9,429 nucleotides of DNA from an uncultured Flavobacteriales bacterium (GTDB lineage Bacteria > Bacteroidota > Bacteroidia > Flavobacteriales_D > Sanyastnellaceae), in NCBI GenBank assembly GCA_938003665.1, contig CALKYI010000248.1:1-9429 (forward strand), written 5' to 3'. Made by a program: the position numbers and the translations under genes. Under the pieces are notes generated by a model. That model did no database searches and was not told the DNA's origin. It saw only the letters and a list, made by a program, of their open reading frames with translations. Positions within the stretch are counted from its first letter, which is position 1. Every line of letters starts with the position of its first letter. Shown here in pieces: positions 1 to 7,100 of the stretch.

Positions 1-536
1 TGCCAACGTTCGCTCCACCGTCCGCCCTGCCGATGGAAGACTTCCCAACTCAGTTCGGCGTCTAGCCGCTCGGTCACCTTGCGGCCATACGCCACACGCG
101 TGCGGACCGTGGGCATGGAAGGAGCAGCCTGCCCTTCAGGGCGCACGCCGCTGAACCAAGGGCGCGCCTTCCAATCCTCCGTGGTCATGATCCGGGTGGA
201 CCATTTGCCCGGTCCGACTTTCCAACGTCCAATGGCGCGCAACGCAATGCGGCGACGTGCGGCATACCCTCCGTCCAGTTGCTGACGTTCCGAAAAACGC
301 CACTGCATGTTGAGGTCCCAGTGTTTGTTTACCCGGTATTCTATCGCTGCATCCACCAACCCTTGCTCGTGCCAGGACGCACCCTGCGTCCAGCGGTTTT
401 CCCATTGCAAAGACCACGACCAGGTTTTATTCAGCGATTGGCCCACGCCCGTACCCACCCAACACTCCGTGTCGGTGTATTGGCCGCTTGCCGAAAGGGC
501 AATAGCCGCGCATGCCAGAAGTACGATGCCGCGCAC
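1..536 (-). CDS. DUF2490-like secreted protein, partial (3' end beyond window)
   Basis: An open frame of 178 codons runs to the left edge without a stop. I start it at the GTG at 536-534 because the next residues form a signal peptide (RGIVLLACAAIALSASG, then QY). The nearest in-frame ATG is about 80 codons later and would lose that signal. The mature part is rich in Trp, Arg and alternating polar/aromatic residues (for example WSWSLQWENRW, HWDLNMQWRFSERQQ, VRTRVAYGRKV). This is the look of an outer-membrane beta-strand protein and resembles the DUF2490 family common in Bacteroidota. The family assignment rests on recognition, not on a search. The gene begins 5 bp after the stop of the upstream lipoprotein gene, so the two probably share a transcript. 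I see no clear Shine-Dalgarno, which is usual in this phylum. Function is unknown. The C-terminal barrel end lies outside the window. Confidence 0.75.
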   Translation of the reverse strand, partial: MRGIVLLACAAIALSASGQYTDTECWVGTGVGQSLNKTWSWSLQWENRWTQGASWHEQGLVDAAIEYRVNKHWDLNMQWRFSERQQLDGGYAARRRIALRAIGRWKVGPGKWSTRIMTTEDWKARPWFSGVRPEGQAAPSMPTVRTRVAYGRKVTERLDAELSWEVFHRQGGRWSERW

Positions 537-541
537 GGTGC

Positions 542-946
542 TCAGATGTCTTTGTAAATACGCAAGGCCCCGATGTCCACGGCCTCTTCGCCTGCCTCAA
601 TTTCAAATTGACGGACGATGGCGATGTCCGGGGAGTTGTTGAACGGTGGCAGGGTGTCCTCGCTGTACACATACACGGTGTACGCACCGGGACGCAATCC
701 GTAAAACGCGAATTCCCCGTCGAAGTTGGTCTGCACCCGGTCATCCGGCCCCACCCGATCGCCGTACGTGATGAATACATCCTCATCTGCAGCAGGCACA
801 ACCACAGCGTTTGCGGGGTTCGTGATGACAATGCGTTGCTCGAGTTCCACGTTGCCTGTGACGGTGGTGATACCGCCCTCGCCAGGGGTTCGCGTGCAAC
901 CCAAAAAGGCTAGGGACACAGCTAGGGACAAGGAGAATAAGCGCAT
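542..946 (-). CDS. small lipoprotein with transthyretin/Cna-B-like fold
   Basis: A 134-residue protein. The N-terminus MRLFSLSLAVSLAFLGC is a lipoprotein signal with lipobox LGC, making Cys17 the lipidated residue, so it should be anchored in the envelope. Residues about 28-134 look like one beta-sandwich of the carboxypeptidase-regulatory / Cna-B type. The telling stretch is residues 70-94, RVQTNFDGEFAFYGLRPG followed by AYTVYVY: a 'T..DG.F.F.gL.pG.Y.V' pattern. I chose the ATG at 946. A TTG ten codons upstream (976) keeps the frame open but would lie only a few bases after the predicted transcription start. Such domains usually have structural or ligand-binding roles, and no enzymatic residue is evident. 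It is the first gene of a unit with the DUF2490-like gene, and it is divergent from tdk. Specific function is unknown. Confidence 0.8.
   Translation of the reverse strand: MRLFSLSLAVSLAFLGCTRTPGEGGITTVTGNVELEQRIVITNPANAVVVPAADEDVFITYGDRVGPDDRVQTNFDGEFAFYGLRPGAYTVYVYSEDTLPPFNNSPDIAIVRQFEIEAGEEAVDIGALRIYKDI
909..930. repeat. 10-bp direct repeat in lipoprotein signal peptide
   Basis: The decamer gctagggaca occurs at 909-918 and again at 921-930, a 12-base period. On the minus strand this encodes the repeated SLA of SLAVSLAF in the hydrophobic core of the lipoprotein signal. It looks like a small in-frame tandem duplication of four codons, which a signal peptide tolerates easily. Confidence 0.6.
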
Positions 947-988
947 GCTCCGGGGCTTTTTCAAAAATGAATCCAATTCTTACGTCTG

Positions 989-1019
989 CAAAGTAGGGAC
1001 TCCCTAATTTCGAACACAA
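989..1019 (-). promoter_or_regulatory. Bacteroidota-type promoter for the lipoprotein/DUF2490 unit
   Basis: Reading the minus strand, TACTTTG at 995-989 fits the Bacteroidota -7 consensus TAnnTTTG with one position shifted. A TTG at 1019-1017 fits the -33 element, with a 21-base spacer. Transcription would begin near 982, giving a leader of about 36 bases before the ATG at 946. This supports that ATG over the upstream TTG codon at 976. The call is based on consensus matching only. Confidence 0.45.
990..1010. promoter_or_regulatory. 21-bp dyad, candidate operator between divergent genes
   Basis: Positions 994-1006 read tagggactcccta, a perfect inverted repeat of TAGGGA about one central base. 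It extends outward to AAA (990-992) and TTT (1008-1010), with one mismatched pair between (993/1007). The arms are thus ten bases with one mismatch. The dyad covers most of the predicted -7 element of the lipoprotein promoter. It also places a similar TAATTT on the plus strand facing tdk. It lies upstream of the predicted start site on the minus strand, so it is more likely a protein-binding site than an RNA hairpin. No regulator gene is visible in the window. Confidence 0.45.
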
Positions 1020-1032
1020 TATTAGTCGCCGC

Positions 1033-1662
1033 ATGGTTCCCCACGAAGAACATTCTCCCCTGCAACACACCGGTCTTGGTGAAGGCCGCATTGAAGTCGT
1101 GTGTGGGCCGATGTTTTCCGGGAAAACCGAAGAGCTGCTCCGCCGGGTACGCCGCGCCCAAATTGCCGCCCAGCCCACGGTCATCTTCAAACCAGCGACC
1201 GACACCCGCTACCAAAAAGACCACGTGACCTCGCACGATTCGAACGCCTTGCCATCGGTCACCGTGGAATCAAGCCAGGGCATCCTCGAATACTTGCGCG
1301 CTCAGCCGCGACCTGTCACGGTGGTCGCCATCGACGAGGCGCAGTTCTTCGATGCCGAACTGCCCGCCACGTGCGTCACCCTCGCCAACAACGGCATCCG
1401 GGTCATCGCCGCTGGGCTGGACCTGGATTTCAAGGGCATCCCATTCGGCGTCATGCCGGAGCTGCTGGCCTTGGCAGAAGAGGTCACCAAGCTCCACGCT
1501 GTGTGCATGGAAACGGGGCGCCCGGCGCATTTTTCGCACCGGATCGCAGGTGGTGACAGCACCGTTGAGATTGGCGAAAAAGACCGCTACATCCCGTTGA
1601 CCCGTCAAGCGTTTGTCGAAGCGCGAAAGCAGGCCGAACGCCGCGAACCCAAGGCCGAATGA
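1033..1662 (+). CDS. tdk: thymidine kinase (TK1 family)
   Basis: A cytosolic salvage enzyme that phosphorylates thymidine to dTMP using ATP. The protein is 209 residues, normal for the family. The P-loop is GPMFSGKT at residues 25-32 with Lys31. The Mg-binding/catalytic motif is DEAQFF at 101-106, with Glu102 as the expected base. The block GLDLDFKGIPFG lies at 128-139. The substrate lasso follows, ending near GEKDRYIPL (181-189). The structural zinc site of classical TK1 enzymes is gone: the first CxxC is C158-M-E-T161, and the second pair is T190 and A193. As I recall, other Bacteroidota enzymes look the same, so this is probably lineage-typical rather than damage. The ATG start gives a 15-20 residue lead before the first strand (IEVVCGPMF), like relatives. 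Its stop overlaps the murF/alr start as ATGA (1659-1662), suggesting translational coupling. A plus-strand promoter is not clear; TAATTTCG at 1005-1012 is a weak -7 candidate without a good -33. Confidence 0.95.
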   Translation: MVPHEEHSPLQHTGLGEGRIEVVCGPMFSGKTEELLRRVRRAQIAAQPTVIFKPATDTRYQKDHVTSHDSNALPSVTVESSQGILEYLRAQPRPVTVVAIDEAQFFDAELPATCVTLANNGIRVIAAGLDLDFKGIPFGVMPELLALAEEVTKLHAVCMETGRPAHFSHRIAGGDSTVEIGEKDRYIPLTRQAFVEARKQAERREPKAE

Positions 1663-4121
1663 CCGTCGGTGCCTGGAAGGCTTGGCTCGAGCACGCCTCA
1701 ACTGTACACGCCGTAACCACGGCCAGTGCTGCCGTTTCTGACGATACCCCCTTGTTCATCACTCAAGATTCGCGGGCGCTCGAGGCCGCCAAACCCGGAG
1801 CCCGAGCGTTTGTCGCTCTCACAGGCAATTGGCATGACGGACACGCATTCCTCGAGGAAGCCCATGCCAAAGGTGCGCGGTACTTCCTCGTCAGCGACTC
1901 CGCGCACTTGCCCGACTTGCCGGAATCCGACATCGTCCGGAGTGCCGATCCCGTAGCCGCCTGGCAATCGCTTACCCGGCAGTGGCGCGACACCTGCGGA
2001 ACATCCATCATCGCCATCACCGGAAGCAACGGCAAAACCACGGTCAAAGAATGGCTGCTGCAACTCATCGCCCCACGCACCGTGGCGTTTGGCAGCCCGC
2101 GCAGTTACAACAGCCAAGTCGGCGTGCCGCTGGCTCTCGCGGAAATGACGCCTCACCATGCTTGGGGGGTCGTCGAAGCCGGCATCAGCCACCCCGGTGA
2201 AATGGCACGACTCGCCGACTGCATCGGCCCAAACGTTGGTGTGCTCACCCACCTCGGTGAAGCCCACCTCGAAAACTTCGCCAGTTCCGATGCCCTGCGC
2301 GATGAAAAACTTGCCCTGTTCAACGGCTGCGACTGGGTGGCCATGCCAGGATCCCTGCATGCCGCTGCACAACAGCTCCGTGACCAAGGAATCACCGTCC
2401 ATACATGGGGAGAATCCGAACACGATGCGCTGCACGTATCGAGCACGCTCCAAGGCGACGGCAGGGCTGTTGCTGCATCATACGACGGCCAACACTTGAG
2501 CTGGACGTTGCCTTTTTCGGACGAAATGGGCTACCGCAACGCCATGACCGCCGCGTTGGTGGGCCTGGTTTGGGGCGTGCCTGCTGAAGAAGTCGGCAGC
2601 GCGCTCGACCGATTCCGTGACCTGGAACACCGCATGCAGCGCATCCGAAAAGGCGACGGCATGTGGGTGCTTTCCGATGCTTACACCAATGATTGGGACG
2701 CCTTGGGGCTCGCATTGAGCGATTTGAAACGCATCCCCGGCAACGCCAAAAAAGGCGCGATCATCGGGCCCGTTCCGGGCATGAACACCGACGGCATCGA
2801 GCGGCTGAAATCGTTGATTGCCGCAAACGGCATCGACACCGTGTGGGCCGTTGGTGGTGCTTGGAAAGCAGCCAGCAACCCACCCTGGAAGCAATTGGCC
2901 TCAACGGAGGAGGCGCTGGAAGCACTGCAAGGCGAGGACAGCCCATTTGATGGGCACCACGTGCTGGTCAAGGGTCCCCGTGTCGAACGATTTGAACGGC
3001 TCACAGATGCCTTGGTGCAACGCGGGCACACAACGCGGTTGGTGCTCGACTTGGAAGCCTTGACCCACAACCTGCAGCAGCTGCGGCGGTACATACGCGC
3101 CCATTGCCCGAGCGGAACCGACCTCATCGGCGTCATCAAGGCGAGTGGATACGGGACGCATGCTGCAGCGATCGCTCGCGTGCTGGAGTTTCACCGCGTG
3201 CCCTTGGTGGCTGTCGCCTGCACAGAAGAGGGGGTTGAATTGCGCGCCCACGGCATCACCAGCCGCATCCTCGTTTTGAACCCAACGCCGGACACCTTTA
3301 CGGCCTTGCTCCAACACCGATTGGAGCCCACGGTCCACTCCGAAGAACAATTCGAAGCATTGGTCCGTGAGCTTGGGCATCACGACTCCCCGTGGCCCAT
3401 TCACCTGAAAGTGGATACGGGCATGCACCGGCTGGGATTTGCCCCCGATGACCCGGCATTGCTCGGCGTCGCAAGACATGCGCACGTCGATGTGAAAAGC
3501 GTGTTCAGCCACCTAGCGAGCGCAGACCGGCCCGACCAAGACGACGCCACACGCCGCCAATCCGAAGCGTTCAATCGCGCGGCGGCGGCCCTTCGTACGG
3601 TGTACCCTGGCATCAAAACCCACCTGCTCAATTCCTCGGGATTGGCGCGCTTCCCCGAAGCTGCCGGGGATTATGTGCGGGTGGGAATTGCTTTGCTCGG
3701 TGTGATGCCGTCCGGCAAAATGGACCTCAAGTCCGTCGTGCATTTTGAAACCGCGATTGCTTCCCTGCACCGCATCCCACCCAACGAAGGCGTCGGTTAC
3801 GGGTTGGAAGATTCCGCCGCACATGAGCGCATCCTCGCCACTTTGCCCGTCGGCTATGCAGACGGATACCCGCGAAGCCTTTCCAATGGGAAGGGCCATG
3901 TAGCGGTCCGAGACCAACGCGCCCCCGTTGTCGGCAAGGTGTGCATGGACATGACCATGGTCGATGTCACCTCCATTCCGGGGGTTCGGGTTGGTGACAG
4001 CGTGGAACTGTTCGGCCGCCAACTGCCCATCAACGAGGTAGCAGCGGCGGCCGGAACAATTGCCTATGAAATTTTATCGCGCATCCCCATGCGGGTGCTT
4101 CGGGAACAACGCGGCGGCTGA
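1659..4121 (+). CDS. murF/alr: bifunctional MurF ligase / alanine racemase
   Basis: An 820-residue fusion of two cell-wall enzymes. Residues 1 to about 459 are MurF, the ATP-dependent ligase adding D-Ala-D-Ala to UDP-MurNAc-tripeptide. It shows a DSR motif (37-39), a P-loop ITGSNGKTT with Lys126, SYNSQVGVPL, the HLGEAHLENF block, and Lys217 in LRDEKLALF at the position of the carbamylated lysine. Residues about 460-820 are a PLP-dependent alanine racemase making D-Ala from L-Ala. It begins LVLDLEALTHNLQQL, has the PLP lysine Lys494 in VIKASGYG, Arg591 in DTGMHRLGF, the second catalytic base Tyr714 in GVGYGL, and GYADGYPRSL and CMDMTM downstream. Both halves are full length. Such fusions are typical of Bacteroidota and supply D-Ala next to its consumer pathway. 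In MurF, the usual DSYNAN is DAYTND (340-345) and the usual GDM-type loop is IIGPVPGM (368-375). It is coupled to tdk by a 4-bp overlap and ends 2 bp from the convergent pump gene. Confidence 0.96.
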   Translation: MTVGAWKAWLEHASTVHAVTTASAAVSDDTPLFITQDSRALEAAKPGARAFVALTGNWHDGHAFLEEAHAKGARYFLVSDSAHLPDLPESDIVRSADPVAAWQSLTRQWRDTCGTSIIAITGSNGKTTVKEWLLQLIAPRTVAFGSPRSYNSQVGVPLALAEMTPHHAWGVVEAGISHPGEMARLADCIGPNVGVLTHLGEAHLENFASSDALRDEKLALFNGCDWVAMPGSLHAAAQQLRDQGITVHTWGESEHDALHVSSTLQGDGRAVAASYDGQHLSWTLPFSDEMGYRNAMTAALVGLVWGVPAEEVGSALDRFRDLEHRMQRIRKGDGMWVLSDAYTNDWDALGLALSDLKRIPGNAKKGAIIGPVPGMNTDGIERLKSLIAANGIDTVWAVGGAWKAASNPPWKQLASTEEALEALQGEDSPFDGHHVLVKGPRVERFERLTDALVQRGHTTRLVLDLEALTHNLQQLRRYIRAHCPSGTDLIGVIKASGYGTHAAAIARVLEFHRVPLVAVACTEEGVELRAHGITSRILVLNPTPDTFTALLQHRLEPTVHSEEQFEALVRELGHHDSPWPIHLKVDTGMHRLGFAPDDPALLGVARHAHVDVKSVFSHLASADRPDQDDATRRQSEAFNRAAAALRTVYPGIKTHLLNSSGLARFPEAAGDYVRVGIALLGVMPSGKMDLKSVVHFETAIASLHRIPPNEGVGYGLEDSAAHERILATLPVGYADGYPRSLSNGKGHVAVRDQRAPVVGKVCMDMTMVDVTSIPGVRVGDSVELFGRQLPINEVAAAAGTIAYEILSRIPMRVLREQRGG

Positions 4122-4123
4122 GT

Positions 4124-7100
4124 TTAAACCGACTCCTTCAGGAAGTACTTGTACTGCATACGCATGATCCACCAGTACATGACCGGCACGATGATCAACG
4201 TCAAGAAGGTGGCAAACGTGAGGCCATAGATGATGGCCCAACTCATCGGTTTCCAAAACACGTTGTTGTCCCCCCCGATGTAAATCCGCGGATCGTACTC
4301 CGTGACCAAGGTGACGAAATCAATGTTCAAGCCGATTGCCAACGGCAACAACCCGAGGACCGTTGTAATGGCGGTGAGCAAAACAGGCCGCAAACGCGTC
4401 CGCCCGCCCATCACAATGGATTCCACCACCTCGCTGAAAGGCAATTGGGTGTCCACGTTCTGGTCCCGACGCTTGCGTTCCCGGATCAAGTCCGTGTAAT
4501 CGATCAGTACGATGGCGTTGTTCACCACGACGCCAGCCAGCGAGATGATGCCGATCATCGTCATGATGATGACAAAATCCATTTGGAAAATGACCAGCCC
4601 CAAGAGCACCCCAATCAAGCTGAAGAACACACTGAAGCCGATGATGAAGGGCGTCGTAATGGAGTTGAACTGTGCCACAATGATGAGGACAATCAGGAAC
4701 AACGCTAGCAACAGGGCTTGCGACAAAAACGCCAATTCCTTGGCTTGTTCCTCCTGCTGACCCGTAAAGGCAAACCGCACACCATCGGGAATTTCAAACC
4801 CGTCCAAGGACGCTTCCATCTGCGCGACAATTTCGTTGGCGTTGGCGCCTTCGAGCACGTTGGAGCTGAGGGTGATGATGCGGTCGAGGTCTTTTCGCTT
4901 CACGCTGCTGAAGGTTGTACTGCGCTCTGCAGTCGCAACGGCACTGATTGGCACTTCTTTGATCTGGCCATCGGAGGCGCTGCGGAAAATCACCTTCTGG
5001 TTCATCAAGGCGTCGACGTTGTTTCGGGCCGACTCCTCAAAACGCACGTTGATCGGGTAGTCGTCCTCGCCGTCCTTGTACGAGCTCACCTCACGCCCGA
5101 AGAGGGCTGTACGGATGGTGTACCCGATATTCTGGGTAGACAAACCGTAGCGACGGGCCTTCTCGCGGTCGATGGTGATCGGAAGTTCGGGCTTGCGCTT
5201 GTCGACGTCGATTTTCAGTTCTTCTACTCCAGCTACGTCCAAGCCGCGGAGGTATTGACGCATGGAGGTCGCCGTCGCCAAGACATCGTCGTAGTCCTCG
5301 CCGCGGATTTCGATGTTGATCGGTGGGCCTTGTGGCGGCCCATCGGAGTTTTTGGTCACCACGATTTCCGCTTCAGGATAACCACTCAATCGCTCACGCA
5401 CGGCGCGCAACAAATCACGGGTCGATTGCCCCTGGCGTTCCTGGAACTTCACGAAGTTCACCACGATGCGGGCCTTGTGCGGGGTGTTCCCGAGGGAAGG
5501 CCCTTCTTGCGGATCACTGGTGCCGTTGCCCACCTGGCCAATGACCGAGTTGGCCATGTACGACTCGAGTTCACCCGTCTCCGGGTTGAGGCGCTTGAAG
5601 CGGTCTTCATTCAAAACTTCGAGCACCATGCCTTCGATCTCGCGGGTGACGCGGTTGGTCTCCTCGATGTCCGTACCGATGGGTTTGGTGATGAAAATGT
5701 TCAGGTACTGTGGCTCGTTGCTGGGGAAGAACTCAACCTTGGGCGGGAATGCGCCGAGAAGCGCAAACGCCACTACCATCAAGCTGGCCGTTCCGAAGAA
5801 GAAAAACCACGGGCGGCGCTTGGCCAAAGCAAACCGCAAGAACCGCTCGTAGCCTCGCTCCAGGCGCGGCAGAAACCGGTTCTGGAACACCTGCGTCGCC
5901 GGGTTCAACGCGTATGCATTCAGTGCCGTGAGTAAACCCGCAATGATGAGCACATTGCCAAAGGCCGTCGCGCCCAGTACCAAGAACACCACACCAAAGC
6001 CCGCCAAAGACAAACTCACCCGGTTGGACCGACGCTTGTTCACCGCTTCTTCTCCGACGCGCATGAACACCGACGTCAAAACGGGGTTGATGACCAGCGC
6101 CACAAACAACGACGAGCTCAACACAACGATGAGCGTGATGGGCAAGTACTTCATGAACTCACCGATCAAGCCCGGCCAAATGGCCAGCGGCAAGAACGCT
6201 GCGAGGGTCGTCGCCGTCGAGGCGATGATGGGCCACGCCACTTCGCCCACACCGAGTTTGGCGGCTGCGATGGCGGATTTTCCCTCATCCATCAATCGGT
6301 AGATGTTCTCGACGACCACAATCCCATTGTCCACCAGCATGCCAAGCGCAAGTACCAGCGAGAACAGCACCATCACATTGAAGGTGATACCCAGTGCACT
6401 GAGGACCATGAACGACATGAACATGGACAGCGGAATGGCGACCCCGACGAACAGGGCGTTGCGCAGACCGAGGAAGAACAACAAGACCCCGACCACGAGC
6501 AAGACCCCGAAGATGATGGAGTTCTGCAGCTCCTCCACCTGCGTTCGGGTCTGGTCGGATTGGTCGTTGGTAATACTGACGTTGAGGTTCGAAGGGAGGT
6601 AGGATGACTCGGCCTCAGCGATGATGCGGTTGATGCCATCGGAAGCGGCGATGAGGTTTTCACCGGCGCGTTTGATGATGTCAAGCGAAACCACCGGCTG
6701 GAGGTATTCCCGGGCGTAGCTCGTCTTTTCTTGTTCCACGAAACGAACCGTCGCAACGTCACGGAGGTAGATGGGTGCATCCGCCTCGCTTTTGATGATG
6801 ACGTTTTCGATGTCTTCCATGGACTGGAAATCACCGACCACCTGCACCGTGCGGCGGTAGTTGTCGACCAGGAGGTCACCACCTGAGATCGTCACGTTTT
6901 CCTGCGCAATTGCGCCGGAAATGTCGTTGAAGCTGACCTGCATGGCTTCGGCCCGGAGGTGGTCGACGACAATCTCGACCTCCTTGTCCATGACCCCGCG
7001 GATGTCCACTTTGGAAATCTCCGGGAGCTCTTCAATGTCTTCTTCAAGTTGCTCCGCGTAGCGCTTCAATTCGTCCAGGCTGTAGTCGCCGGACAGATTG

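Noticed and set aside
948..963. GC-rich stretch followed by a T run (gctccggggcttttt), resembling a plus-strand terminator.
   Set aside because: The pairing is only about five bases with no loop, and no plus-strand gene ends upstream of it. It is part of the leader of the lipoprotein gene.
947..976. N-terminal extension of the lipoprotein to a TTG codon at 976.
   Set aside because: The ATG at 946 gives a standard short lipoprotein signal. The TTG would fall only a few bases after the predicted transcription start.
1698..2453. A 251-codon minus-strand open frame inside the MurF half.
   Set aside because: It lies antisense to the MurF domain including the P-loop, and its product shows no coherent domain.
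4083..4100. Imperfect inverted repeat gcatccccatgcgggtgc near the end of murF/alr, considered as a terminator.
   Set aside because: The stem needs a bulge, it lies inside the coding sequence, and no T run follows.
4718..5935. A 405-codon open frame on the plus strand inside the RND permease gene.
   Set aside because: It is antisense to a clearly real permease with family motifs throughout. Its translation has no recognisable domain, signal or motif; high GC and codon bias of the real gene readily create such open shadow frames.
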